Source: Ricinus communis (Eukaryota; Streptophyta; Magnoliopsida; Malpighiales; Euphorbiaceae). Taken from it: a DNA stretch of 64,000 bases. Each line of letters starts with the position of its first letter. The stretch's first letter is position 1. The position numbers and the translations under genes are program-made. This document shows, one piece after another, positions 22,821 to 35,060 of this stretch. The DNA lies in NCBI RefSeq assembly GCF_019578655.1, contig NC_063257.1:14694001-14758000 (forward strand), written 5' to 3'. The notes below the pieces were generated by a model. That model saw only the letters and a list, made by a program, of their open reading frames with translations. It ran no database searches and was not told where the DNA came from.

Positions 22821-23695
22821 TCAGCCTAAAACCGGTGGGTCCTCGAATGAAGTCTTTACTTTCCGCACCCCAGACCTGTCAAGAAAAAGATAGGGATCAG
22901 TTGACAAGCTCAGCTCAGAAGCCAATAAAACAGCGAGTTGCTCCAACACTTGCTCATTGGACAACTCCTCCTCATCCTCAGCTAATGCTACTTGCAAAGG
23001 GTCAGCACATAAAATTTCTTGTAAATGGGACTCAACCACATCATCAATAACATCAATAGAACATACAGTATTATCATAGTCCAGTGACTGTCTCATGGAA
23101 GTGGCCAGGTCAAAGGTAATGGTCTCATCATTAACTCTAAGCTTAAGCTTTCCATCGCTTACATCGATAACAGCCCTCGATGTAGCTAGGAAAGGCCTAC
23201 CCAGGATAAGAGGCACAGTGCTATCACCCTCCATATCCATTACCACAAAATCTACAGGAAAGATAAATTTATCTACCTTTACAAGTACATCTTCAACAAT
23301 ACCTCTAGGAATTTTAACAGTCCTATCTGCTAATTGAACACTCATCCTAGTAGGCTTTGGCTCATGCAACCCTAATTTGGCAAATAAACTAGTGGGCATT
23401 AAGTTAATACTGGCTCCTAAATCAGCCAATGCACCACTAATTGATAAATCACCAATCATACAAGGGATAGTAAAACTCCCTGGATCTCGTCGCTTGAGTG
23501 GCGTTTGTTCGGAGAATACTGAACACTCCTCATTAAGCACCACTGACCAAGATCCTCCAACTTCCTCTTGTTGCTCAAAATCTCCTTTAAAAACTTGGCG
23601 TATTTGGCATCCCGTGAAATTGCCTCAACAAAAGGTAAGTTAATTTTTAACCGCTTAAATAAGTCAAGAAACTTACTGTATTGCTTGTCCACCAT
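22821..23695 (-). pseudogene. Athila aspartic protease and upstream gag-pol region
   Basis: The frame 23543-22821 carries the Athila-type protease: GALADLGASINLMP (catalytic Asp within DLGAS), then FVVMDMEGD and LILGRPFLATSRAVID. An overlapping frame (23695-23456) contains LKINLPFVEAI and KFLKEILSNKRKL, a segment typical of Athila just N-terminal to the protease. The phase change between them, near 23500, is a frameshift. Protease would process the Gag-Pol polyprotein. Confidence 0.8.
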
Positions 23696-25318
23696 ATCCC
23701 TGTCTCAACCTTGCAGGGATATGGTACCGGCCGATGCTCCCATACAGGCTCTTTGCCTGTCTTCTTTCTTTCTCTCATTCTCTACCATCTCAAGGTCCGG
23801 TCCTTCCTTACCGGCTCGACCGCACGATTGTATTATCCTTATCGCATTAAAGGCGAAGAACCAGTCAAATTCTTACACCGAACGCAAGGTGATAGCTTTG
23901 CAATGCTCCCTCGGGTTTGACTCTGTAGTGCTAGGGAGCGATCCTGAAGGTCTCTCTGAAAGCATCTTAGAAATTTGGCCAATTTGAGTCTCCAAGTTCT
24001 GAATCGAGGCCTGCTGATTCCTAAGTGCACTATCGGTCACTGGAATCTTGTTTCGTAGATGTCATAAACTTCATCATGAGCTCCTCTAAATTTGACTTCT
24101 TTTCTTGGGAGGAGGAGCTTGTGCGAGCCCGGTGGTTGTTCGTGGCTGTTGATGAAGTCTTTGGAAACCTGGCGGACCCTGGGCATTATTGTTCCTCCAA
24201 CTGAAATTGGGGTGATTGCGCCATCCAGGGTTGTATGTATTGCTGTAGGGGTTATTCTGCTGTCTTGGGGCATTCCCCATATAATCAACCTGTTCAACAT
24301 CAGAAGATATAGTAGAATTAGATGGAAAACTAATAGAAGATGAAGAACATACCTCGCATGATTCGACAGAATGCGGCCACCACAAAACTCGCAGCCCAAC
24401 GCTCACGCGTGAACCCAAGATCCGGAGTTGGTCGATCTTCTTGGCTAGAAGCTCCACTTGAGCTGCCAAGGCTGCTGTAGAGTCCACTTGGTTGACCACT
24501 CCTTGTCTTCCTGGTCGGTTCCTAGAGGATTGCCATTGATAGTTGTTCATGGCCATTTCCTCTATCAAGTTCTGAGCTTGCTCGGGCGTCTCTTGTTTAG
24601 CGCCCACCTGCAAACATCCACCATCGCCTTGTTGCGAGGTTCAACCCGTAGAAGGTCCGAACTGCATCCACACCGGCAATCCGTGATGTGGGCGGCATCT
24701 CAAAAGATCTTTAAATCTCTCCCATGCATCGACATGCTTTCATCATCAAACCGCACAAAAGAAGATATGTCATTTCTAAGTTTAGCGGTTTTAGCGGGAG
24801 GAAAATACTTATATAAAAATTTTTCGTACCAACGCCTTCCGGTAGTGATCGCTCATTGTGGAAGAGATTGCAACCATCTCTTTGCTCTGTCCCTCAAGGA
24901 AAATGGAAACAATCTCAGCCGAATGGCATCATCGGTTGTTCCATTAATTTTGAATGTGTCACAAATCTCCAAAAAGTTGGAGATATGTGCATTGGGATCC
25001 TCGCTGGGCAATCCTCCAAACTGCACGCTTTGTTGGATCATCCGGATAACATTGGCCTTTATCTCAAAATTGTTGGCCGCCAGTGGTCTCGACTATACTA
25101 GTTTTCGTCCCATCCAAAGATGGTCGAGCAAACTCGTACATCGTCCTCTGATCCTCATCAACGTGGGGGTCATGGTTTTCCATCGTGTCTAGTCTATCCA
25201 CAGGTATCTCAACCTCAATCTCCTCCTCTTCTAATTGCAACCTCTTCCTTAAGAGTCTGAGGGAACGTTCTGGATCAGATAGAGGCTCTACAAGATTCGA
25301 GTTTGAGCTCCTGGTCAT
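23696..25318 (-). pseudogene. Athila gag, broken into several frames
   Basis: Pieces on the minus strand: the N-terminus (25318-25064) with NHDPHVDEDQRTMYEFARP; the retrotransposon gag domain (25041-24853) with [19 protein letters not shown] and [12 protein letters not shown]; then EMAMNNYQW (24613-24086), followed by the Tyr/Asn/Pro-rich tail before the protease region. At least four phase changes separate them. Gag forms the particle in which reverse transcription occurs. Plus-strand frames over this region are shadows. Confidence 0.8.
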
Positions 25319-25455
25319 AAACTACCTGAAACCGAAAGTCCACACAACCACCGATCAACAAAAATAATATAATAATAAATAATAATAGAATTAAAGAATA
25401 AATGAATAAAACAAATAATGACTAAATTAACACAAAAACAATTCACTCTAGTTCA

Positions 25456-25470
25456 CCGGCAACGGCGCCA
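25456..25470 (-). other. Primer-binding site of the Athila-type element
   Basis: The minus strand reads TGGCGCCGTTGCCGG six bases after the LTR end. This is the commonly seen tRNA-complementary PBS of Athila-type and related gypsy elements. Confidence 0.85.
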
Positions 25471-25476
25471 AAAACT

Positions 25477-26945
25477 TGATGGGTTCTTTATGCAACCTAC
25501 ACCTAAGGCAGTGAACCTACCGATGCAGCCTAGCACTAGTGAGTATCAAGGTCGTATCCCTGGAGATCGGGTGAACCTAGAGTTACTACCGCTATGTTAT
25601 CTAGTCCGAAATAGGGTGTGAAAGTTCTAACATACCAGCTAATGGTTATGAGTGCAATTAAGTAAATGAAGGACAACAATGGACAATTAAAAGACAATTG
25701 TAAAGAGAGAAATAAATCCAAAAGGGAGCCTAAGTGATGGAATTCTAAAGATGAATTTTATGGATTGCCGATCTTGCTTACCCGTGCCTAAATCCTGAAT
25801 TGAATCCCGGTTCCTCTCTCGAGCTTATCGGATTCCTAAACTGCACTAACCTAATGGAATCTCTTCCTATCGGATTACTACAAATTAGCATTAAGTATGA
25901 TTTAAGACTATTAAGAGTTGTTAGTTCTTAATCCGGCGAGTAAATCAACCTCATCTCTAAGTGTTAACTACCAGTCCTTACTATTCAAAATCCAGTTGTA
26001 ACAAGCATTTCTCAATGTCAAGAAACAACCTAATAAACAATTAATCCAACGTCTCAAATTAACTCGCATCAAACTTTTATTCACTGAATAGCAAGAAGAT
26101 TGCAAGAATGACAATTATAAAAAACTAACAATTAAGCATAATCCATCAATAAAGGTGAACCCTAATGGATTCAAAAGATCTAGGCCGCTCATGTTCATAG
26201 TCAAAGCAATTAAAGAACAAAATAAGGAAAAACAAATTAAAGGTATGTACACCCTTCTCTTTCAAGCTGAATGAGAAACCCTAAATTTGCAAATTCAAAA
26301 TCTCAAACCCTAGTTGCCTCTTGAATGCTCCCAAAGTTTGTCTTGATCTTCAATTCGATGTTGGAATAAGTGGAATCCCCCCTTCAATTGATGAAAATTG
26401 ATCTCTCCAGGTCTACAATTGAGGTATAGGAAATATTTGATTAAGTGTGTGTCTTGGAATTGAGTCCAAAAATCGTCTTCTTCAATTAGAATTCAAAATC
26501 GCCTATATAGTTGATTCAAGACGGCCGAGTCCAGTCAGGTCTTGATTCAAGACGCCGAGTCCAGTCAGGTCAATCTGTGGAGTCTGTTGTGCTGAGCCAC
26601 CACAGGCCGTGCCCAAGGCGGTGCTGATCCACCACAGGCCGTGCTGGAGGCCGTGGTGGCTACGAAAGGCATGCTGAAATGGCACAATTAGGGATAGCCT
26701 CTTGATAATTCAGCACGGCCGGAGTCCAGGCCGTGCTCAACCCTCGGGGTGCTTGTTCTCGCCCAATTTGATGGATTTTGCTCCGTAATCCCACGTATTT
26801 CCCTTGATTACTGATGGTGTCCTTCGAAAATGACCTGAAACGAAAAGGAAAACAAAAGACAGGTGATTCTAGCATAAAACGGGATAATCATGCATAAAAA
26901 TGTGAACAATCGGGCATGAAAACATGTGTAGTATGATGCTTATCA
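25477..26945 (-). mobile_element. 5' LTR of the Athila-type element
   Basis: The 1,469-bp LTR begins TGATAAGCATCA and ends CCCATCA on the minus strand, so the termini are TGAT...ATCA. The 3' end is set by the adjacent PBS; the 5' end is set by the switch to Tat integrase codons. The interior has several copies of 'ggccgtg' (26575-26740). The ORFs inside it are spurious. Confidence 0.8.
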
Positions 26946-28367
26946 CCCTAGCTATCCGTTTTTGATACAACTGCATGTGGTAAAGGGCTTTCATCCTATT
27001 TTCATCAATCAGAGCCAATTGCTGGTATCTCTGTCAGACCCACTGGTATTCTGGTATTTTAGCCTCCAATACAACCCTCAAAGATTTCAGTTCCAACTTA
27101 ACTGGCAAGACCGTTTCAGTTCCAACTTAACTGGTAAGACCGCTTCAGTTCTATAAACCATAGAATATGGAATCTATCCTATCTACGTCCACTCAATTGT
27201 CTGGTATCCTTAAAGTGCGAAGGGTAACCAAAATGACCAATCCTTATGATTCCATACCATCTTCGAGAGTATTTTCTTTAGATTCTTGTTGATTGCTTCT
27301 AACGTTCCATTCGTTTGAGGTCTGTACGGAGAAGATAAATTTTTAATCTTATATTCTGCTAATAGGTCTGATGTCTCACTCATGAATTACACGCCTTTAT
27401 CTGTCATAACGTGGTGCATGACCCTATACCTACAGATCATGATCGTCTCTATAAACCTAGCCATCCGCCTTGCCATACAGTAGTGAATGATTTAGCCTCA
27501 ACCCACTTAGAGAAATAGTTGATTGCCACAACTATGTACCTATGACCGTTTTAAGTAGGCTTTATCTCTCCAATGATGTCGATTCCCCAAGCTGTAAAAG
27601 GCCATGGAGATGTTAGGTTGTGAAGTTCAGCCGGGCAATGTGAATCAAGTCATTGTAGAGCTGACACTCACGATATTTCCTTATTAAAGTTATACAATGC
27701 TTTTCCATCGTTAACCAGTAATAACCTTGATATATAATCTTTCTGGTTAATACTATGTCCTTCATGTGAGGCCCGCATGCCCCTTTATGCATCTCTTCCA
27801 TTACAACCTGCACTTCTGCTTTAGCAACACATGTGAGCTAGACAACCGAAGCCATCCTTTTATATAGTTCTCTTTTATGGATGATATAGTTCCCGACATA
27901 GGATCCGCAGTGCATACCTTTCCTTTGCAACCGAAGCCATCCTTTTAAAAATCTCTTCAAATCATAAAACTAAAGCTTCTCTCCTGGCCCCATCTGGACT
28001 TGCATTATCTGGTCTCTCTGATAACAAGGTGCACCTAATTTTACAATCACCAACGGCTTCATCAGGAGCTATAAGGAGTTGTTCCCAAATAGACGAAAGG
28101 GTAGCCAGTGCATCTACCATCTAGTTCTCATCTCGTGGTAAGTGTATAAATGAACACTTAGAGAAGTTGCAAACCAAAGTCTTAAGATAGTTGACATATG
28201 GCTTCGACCTTTCCTCTTTCACTTTCCACTTTTCAATAGCTTGTTGAATTATCATCATTGAGTCCCTGTAGACCATCAACTGCTTTGCTCCTACTACCAT
28301 GATCGCTTCTAATCCTGATAAACATATTTTGTACTCCATCATGTTATTTGTCGCTTTAAAGTCTAAT
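26946..28367 (-). pseudogene. Tat-type gypsy pol: RNase H end, integrase zinc domain and integrase core
   Basis: On the minus strand the RNase H tail (28367-28121) contains MMEYKICLSGLEAI, VYRDS and PYVNYLKTL. The integrase N-terminal domain (27813-27613) has HKGACGPHM, GYYW and KYRECQ, in which the first Cys of the HHCC zinc site is Tyr. The core (27612-26946) shows WGIDIIGEI, then VMTDKGV (usually TDNG) and RPQTNGTLEAINKN, i.e. the D-D-E residues in order, though with stops and phase breaks. It ends at YQKRIAR, where the Athila-type element is inserted. This is an inactive Tat-lineage element; the copy at 63433-64000 is its relative. Confidence 0.75.
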
Positions 28368-31345
28368 TGTCACGACCCGACCTGTGGGCCCGTGACCGGC
28401 AATAGGGAATGGGTAGGCATAAGGCCACCAAATCCTATAGTAAGCCTGACCATTCACTAACTCAAACAAATTAAAATTCGGACTTAGTCCAAAGCACTGA
28501 TTCACAATTAATCTTAACCATCAAATTCTACATATTTAATTTGGTCTGCTAGCATAATTAGGCAAGACCCGAATTTACATAAAATTACAACTGATAAGTC
28601 TAAAATTTCTACTGCAGAGAATCTAAAATTTTTACAAGTCAAACATACCAAAATCAATTACATCAACCCGATGATGAAGGACTCGGGTTACTAGATAAGA
28701 ACTGCGGGAAGACTAACAATCACCTAAAAATCAGTGAAATTGAGACTGTCAGTCTCGAGAGTGAGTTAAAATCATACATCTAAAAATAATTACAAACACT
28801 TCCATAACACGTTTATTTAGTTTGAAATAAACATTAAGTCATGCAAAAATATACGTGTCATGCCATGCTTAAATAAAATAAAATAAAATAACTTTCACAT
28901 ACTACGGGATAGAGTACTTCAGTAGAACCCTAATCCCACACTAACATCTAGACTCTCTCATTCCAACAGAACTGTCGCCCAGAGAGCGAAGCTCGACCAG
29001 GGTCCTTAACTCCAGTCCGGTCACTTAATTATCACTATCAGTCTTAGCCTTTCGGCTCTCTTACTCTAATAAGACTGGCGCCTAGAGAGCGAAGCTCGAC
29101 TAGGGTCCTTAACTCCAGTCTGGTCACTTAGGTTTCTAAATAAGCCGGCGCCTAGAGAGCAATGCTCGACCAGGGACCTTTACTTCGGCAAACTCACTCT
29201 ACTTAGCCTAGAGAGCGATGCTCGACCACGGCAAGTCCTAAATTTACCTTTTAAAAAAATTTACAAACCTTTACCCCTTTATTTTCCGTCTCTGATTCAT
29301 ACTAGTGCAATTCATCAACTAGCATGTTCTACAGCCGTCCCGTCCCGAGTCAATACGAAAACACAAACCATAATGCAGTAAATGAAACATATATGAATAG
29401 TAATTAAATAACTATTTAAAACATTAAATTATTTAATTAGAACCATCACATAAAAATCTTAGCATGACACGTGAACAGATATATGACTTTAACTCACAGC
29501 TTTGACAATCTCCTAGCTCTGCTCCGATACCTCGGATGGAGTGAGCCGAACTGACAGATTATCTAATCACGGAAAATAATTTGATCAATAACATTAAAAC
29601 ATTTGACAATTAACCTTAGGTCTAGATTCCTAGGACTGACTGTCTAAAACTTCGACTTGGATAAATTCTACTGAAAATTTGGCAGAACCTCCCCTAAACA
29701 CGGATGTTTACACGCCGAATAACGAGTTCAGGACCTGCCAGAAAATACTTTAAAATTTTCACAATTTATTGTAACTGGAGTCGGGTCCCCAAGACTTCAT
29801 TATTTTTTCCGACTCCACCACACATCACAAAACACGACTAATGGTAGACAGTCCGACAAACTATTTATTTTAACTAACAATAATTCTAATACTCAACATA
29901 TTTCAATAAACACATAAATTTTTACCAATAAATTCTAAACGGGCCAAAGAATTACCGAGACGCTTGATCGCTCGTTCAACTCGCCTCCAGCTGCCGGAGT
30001 CCGATCGACGATCCAAACACACCAACGGACTCGAAACGACGCGCTGATAACGATTCCAGCTTTCGATCTTTCGATTCGACCCTCGATCATCCGAAGAGAT
30101 TTACGGACGATCTCGGCCATCGATTTTCAAACGAAATCCGATCGCCACGAGACCGGTGCTATTGGAAAGCTTGAGCTGAGGAGAGTCCGAATATGCCTCT
30201 GATCATCCATCCCTCGCTAGAGCTCACCGGAAAAGCCAAAAAATGCCGGTTGCCTCTACTCTTTTCACCTTGCTGGATCTTGCAATTCTGGCAGCCTTAA
30301 GGGGAGATGATGGGCAAAGAAGAAAGCTCGCTGGTTGCTGGTCATTTTGAGACCAGAACCACCCAAAATGGCTGCCAAAGACGACCACAACGACGGCGAG
30401 AAGCTGCTGCCCCCTTTCCGCCTAATTGCTGCCACCTGACGCCGCCGGAGTTGCTGCCGCCTTCTCCACCGAGCTCGCTGGCCTCTGCTGCACTTCCGAC
30501 GGCTCCCACGGTCGCCACAGACGCCGCGCCAATCCTCCTCCTTCTCTCTCTCCCTCGACATCTTCTTCCTCTTCCTTCTTTTCTTCTTTTCTTTTCTTTC
30601 ATTCATTATCGATATTTGGTCCCTCAACTTTCCTTCTTCACCATTTAGTTCCTCAACTTCTTAATTACTAACAATTTTGTCTTGTAAAATTTTCAATTAA
30701 CCCTTAAACTTTTTTTTAGCTTTTCAATTAAGCCCCTAGTTATTTAATTTAGGCTAAAACAGAATTACTGAAAATATATAATTATATATTTACCCTTGCT
30801 TTTAAATGTGAAATTATCAAAAAGTCCTTGCCGACATATTTAATTACAAAAATACCAAAGATACAAATTTTTATTAAAATTCCATATTAATAAAATTATA
30901 TTTTAAATCCTTATTCCAAACTAAATTTCCAATTTAATCCTAACACACAATTAATTTAATTAATCAATTTGCTAAATATTTTTCGATTAAAATTAACACC
31001 ATTTGCTAATTAAAATTTATCATTCCTCGATAATTCTTTTATAAAAATATTATTTACTAATTCTTTCATAACTCTCAATATAGAATTTTAATTCATATAT
31101 TCATTTGAGGAAAATTGAATAACCAAAAATATAATTTATTTTCTAAAGAATTTACTTAATTAATTTGTTAAAATCATATTAATTGGATATAGAAAATAAC
31201 TCCCTTATTTTTCTAGCATTAAAATTTCATTTAAATCATTCCAATTTAAACCAATTAAAAATAAAATAAAATTAATTTAAATAAAAACTCATTTATTAAT
31301 TATTATTAATATTATCATTATTAAAGAAAAATTCCGGGTGTTACA
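28368..31345 (-). mobile_element. 2.98-kb TG...CA element, probable long solo LTR of a gypsy (Tekay-like) element
   Basis: On the minus strand it begins TGTAACACCCGGAATTTTTC and ends CAGGTCGGGTCGTGACA. These are the characteristic ends of long plant gypsy LTRs of the Tekay/Del type. It lies inside the RNase H codons of the outer Tat element. No primer site or pol is present, so it is probably a solo LTR. The flanks are ATTGA and ATTAG; a clean 5-bp duplication is not seen. The small minus-strand frames at 29935-30120 and 30265-30627 and their plus-strand shadows (Arg- or Pro-rich) show no domain. Confidence 0.7.
28973..29240. repeat. Four imperfect tandem copies of an AGAGAGCGAAGCTCGACC unit inside the LTR
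   Basis: The core AGAGAGCGAAGCTCGACC, or a close variant, starts at about 28981, 29084, 29154 and 29212. The first two are followed by AGGGTCCTTAACTCCAGTC and GGTCACTTA. Spacing is 55-105 bp because intervening DNA has been lost or gained. Confidence 0.8.
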
Positions 31346-31535
31346 TCAATGGCCATTGGCAGCATTAATCCTTCCGTCGTGATATGAACTACTCCTAACC
31401 CTGCAACTCTTGCATTCACTGCTCCATTAAAGTACACCTTTTATTATTGAATCTCGATTGACTTTAGATTTTCATCAAGAAACTCCATATCCCAAGGGTC
31501 GTCTCCTTCGATTATATTGTGAGCTAATAATTCCG
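31346..31535 (-). pseudogene. Tat-type RNase H, N-terminal part (split from 28121-28367)
   Basis: The minus strand reads AELLAHNIIEGDDPWDMEF, DENLKSIEIQ, two stops, then VYFNGAVNARVAGLGVVHI and LMLPMAI. This is the linker and first strands of a Tat RNase H, in which FNGA stands where FDGA is usual, so the catalytic Asp is lost. It continues on the other side of the 2.98-kb insertion. To the right the sequence changes abruptly to copia 3' DNA near 31535. Confidence 0.7.
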
Positions 31536-31539
31536 CTAC

Positions 31540-33190
31540 ATAAGCAATATAGGTTGAAAATGTTTATAGGCTTCTTAAGTATGTTCATGAGAATTTCATT
31601 GAGATGCAAAAGTACCATGGACTTGCCTTTTGCCATATGGATTCTTGGCTGTTCTCAAATAATGATTGTAATGAGGAGGAGAAAGAAAATGGAGAGGAAT
31701 CAAGTAGTTCTCAAGATCTTTAGAGCCATTCTTCTCTCATATCATTTGTATTTTATATTTTATATTTTGTTTAGTTGTTTCCTTTTTTCCCTTATTTCTT
31801 TCTTGTCCATTAGTCCCTTTCCATGTGCACTTGTAATTCTACATGTTCAATTAATGAAATTGTTGTTCCTTATCTCTTTGGTCTAATCTTTTTACTCACT
31901 CTTTATTTATTTTCTCCCTTTAATCTTTTAAATATTGACATATGGGGAGAGAGAAATATATATGTGAAAGTTAAGGATCAAAAGATAACATATATGCAAT
32001 ACTTGAGGAGGAGAAAGGCTTTAGGGGGAGTTTATTATTTTTAAATATGAAGTAAAGCCTTATTATTTTATCTTTATTTTTAAAACTCAATTTGTTTGTC
32101 AAAACCAAATGGGGAGATTGTTAGCCTAGATACTTTGTCAGAAAGCACAAGTCCTTAATTTTGATTCTAACACAAAAATTGAGGTCTTGATCTAATGTCT
32201 CCTTGAGTTTTATTATTGTAGCTTGATCAAAGCAAAGAATCCAAGTATGCCTCAAAATCGCGATTGCACCATATATAGACATAACTATAAAAATAGAAAG
32301 TTTGAGGATAGAATGTTTTGAAGACTTAAGTCACAAAGTGCGATCACACCAAGTCAGGCGCGACCACAAAAATAAAGATTTTCAAGGTAGAAATGAAAGG
32401 CTTGCAAGATTAAGAATCACAACTGCACCACAAGCAGGCGTAACTTCATAAGATTTAATGACTGTTACAAACTACCAACAATCACTTTAAAAGCAACCAA
32501 TGTCTTATTGCCACGTTAGATAGTCGTTCGAGGATTTTCATAATCCGCGATCGTGACACAAGAAGTGCGATTGTGATTTGCACTCTGACAGTGCATTTAA
32601 TGCACTATCCTAAAGCAAATTTTGATAAGATTATGGAGTTGTGTGGGTAATGACTCCTTGAGGTTTTTAGGGAATAAAAATTACCTTAAATGACCTTTAA
32701 TGATTGATCAACAACCCTATTAGCCTATATTATTGTGCATTCAATTCTCTCTCTTCTTGTAATTAATTCTAACAATCTTAGTTGTTGTAAAAACTTGAAT
32801 GCTATAGTGAGGTTTGAGTGTTAGCCAAAATACTTGGGTTTGGATTTGAGATTTAGCCTAGGCGAAACTCTTGTAAAGGCTGTGTGTTAGCCATAAAACA
32901 CAAGTTATAAGGTTTTGTATCAGCCCAAAAATACTAAGTTAGGGGTGAGCTTGTGAAAACTCAATTTGTAAAGATTAAAAGTATAGTGAATACCCAATTG
33001 AGGATTGGGGAATAGATATAGGGTTTGTTAACACCCGAACCACTATAAATTCATGTGTTCTTTCCTCTCTACTCGTTCTCTATCTTTTTAGCAAAATCTT
33101 AATTTTCATCCTTCTTTTAATTCACCAATTGAAATCTCCTTTCTTGGTTAATAAGGGCAAACAACTCTTTTCTTGTCCTATTGTTAACCA
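31540..33190 (+). mobile_element. Copia element 3' end with 3' LTR
   Basis: Plus-strand DNA with eroded coding pieces (31458-31886) and long T-rich 3' sequence reaches a purine-rich AGGGGGAG (about 32020) and the polypurine tract AAATGGGGAGAT. The LTR then begins TGTTAGCCTAG at 32119. Direct juxtaposition of GGGGAGAT and TGTTAG is the normal copia PPT/LTR boundary. The LTR runs about 1.07 kb to near 33190, where Tat LTR copy B starts. The 3' end is approximate. Confidence 0.6.
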
Positions 33191-33196
33191 ATCCTG

Positions 33197-35060
33197 TGGG
33201 CAACGGTTTCAGGCGCGCACCTAAGTGTCTCTAGCGACTACGATACTGTAAGATTTTTCAACCTAATCGAGAATACGCTATCTAGTCATAAAGACTAGCG
33301 CAAAGAAAAAGAGTCACTACCCGGGTAATTTTCCAGGACACTTTACTAATTGAGTAGTATACTATTCCATAAGTAAGCTTCACCACATTCAGAGACTGAT
33401 CCGAAAGCCAACTTTCTTATTTGTATATTCCTACTTTCAATTTCATTAATAACATGTTCCCTATAAGTGCAGCAATATATTCTACACATCAAGTATTACA
33501 ACATGTGAGGTCAACCTAAGTCTAGCCCCTTTTAGATTTTGCCTAATTTCTAATTTATATGATTAGCCTAAGTTAATTATTCCATTATGTATAAAGAGAC
33601 CCACATAGTCTAGCCCAATTCCAAATTATACTTTTAATTACCAAGTAATTATCCTAAGTAGGCTATGATTTACATGCCAAGACTCAATTCAGTTCTTCTA
33701 ATCTAAATGAGTTAATTCATTAATTAAATCTAACAAAGCCCACCTAAATCTAAATGAATTTTATAGATTAGGCTCATTTTACTATCCTTAAACCCTAATG
33801 AGCTACAAGTTACATGCTAAAATCCAATTATAAGCCTTAGGTCCAAATGTCCAATTTTATTGTCCATCCATTTATAGAAACGTAAAGCAAGAATAAAGTA
33901 AAATAAAGGAAAATGATAAAGCTAAATAATTACAATCCTTCCTACAACCAAGTAACTTGAAAACAACTGAAAACATGCTTAAATTGGCAAAAAGCAGCAA
34001 AAAAAACCTCAAAATCAGCAGAAAAGGGGACAAGTTGGATGAACAGCCGATTTGGCCACATTATAGAGCTGATCGGTTCTATGTACAGCCGATCGACTTT
34101 AGGGTTTCCTAGACCGAAATTGCAACCTTTAGTGCTTCAGCTCCAAAACACCTGAGGTACATGCATGACAACACATGAAGAACAGTTAGAACATGCACAA
34201 ACACGTAAATAAGTCTAAATTTATGACAAATACCAAATTGATGAAAAATAAGACTTATAATAAATAAACACTCTTTATCATAACAATTTCTAAAACATGT
34301 AATTCTATATAATTTGAATCAAACATATGATTATTATCAATAAGAAGACAAATTTAACATGTATTTTATCAATTATTAGATTGAAAACTCAAGAGAAAAC
34401 AAGTTATCTATTTCAAAATCTAGGAACTATAAACATCATAGAGATTATGGAAAGTCATGTTTGATCCTAAATTTAATCACACAGATCATATAAAACAGTC
34501 ATTAAGAAACATAAACCTAACATGTTATTAATCATGCAATAAACCTAACATGTTACTAATCATAAAGAAATTGAAAAAGAAGAAGAAACATAATGATATG
34601 AGTGTTTTCAAACTCTCAGGCTGTCACCGTATTGTGTAGATCCTCGAGTCTCAGATGTTGAGGAGGAGGTTGAATTAAAGATTAGGTAGGAATTTAGAGT
34701 GTTTTGGCTATGTTTGATTTTTAGGAGTTTGTGCGTATTGCCTAGAAATTTACTGTCATTCTCTGTTGATAATTGTTAACCTTTTGGCTTAGGATGTCCT
34801 TTTCTATTTATATAGAATGATGGAGGAAACCTTAGAAGCCTAGAAATATGTCTCTTCAGTTGTTTAATAATTATCAATAATATTTTTAGACTTATCAAAA
34901 GTGTTGAAAAATAAATATTGAATAAATCATGAAAATTATTAAAAATTTGAATAATTATCAATTAAATCTTCTAGAAAACATATTTTTATTATTTTTGGCA
35001 TATTAAAGTAAAAATAAATCCCTAAACAACGTTAGAATCCGAAATTCTCTCTCTTTTTAT
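33197..35060 (-). mobile_element. Tat-family LTR, copy B
   Basis: The minus-strand 3' end ends in CCCA at 33197, preceded by the family block GACACTTAGGTGCGCGCC. Further in are the GCCGATCGAC / GAGCTGATCGGTT boxes (34045-34100), the CTCGAGGATCTACACAATAC block (34632-34651) and a TATA box (34804-34815). It is not followed by a primer site, so it is a solo or 3' LTR. It lacks about 120 bp of the upstream part present in copies A and C. Confidence 0.65.

Larger units (their letters stand above)
21454..26945 (-). mobile_element. Athila-type Ty3/gypsy element, 3'-truncated, inserted in the Tat pol
   Basis: Minus-strand order: 5' LTR (26945-25477), primer-binding site (25470-25456), gag, protease, reverse transcriptase and RNase H. 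The element stops abruptly within RNase H, right after the residues FTDHSA. Integrase, the env-like region and the 3' LTR are absent. The sequence on both sides is the same Tat pol, with essentially nothing missing from it. The RNase H frame reads straight through into Tat codons. Several phase breaks in gag show it is dead. Confidence 0.85.

Noticed and set aside
22399..25192. Plus-strand ORFs opposite the Athila gag-pol (up to 244 codons)
   Set aside because: They are shadows of the conserved minus-strand coding sequence and show no domain.
30265..30671. Arg/Lys-rich and Pro/Ala/Ser-rich ORFs on both strands
   Set aside because: They lie within the long TG...CA element, overlap each other on opposite strands and reflect local GC/CT composition.
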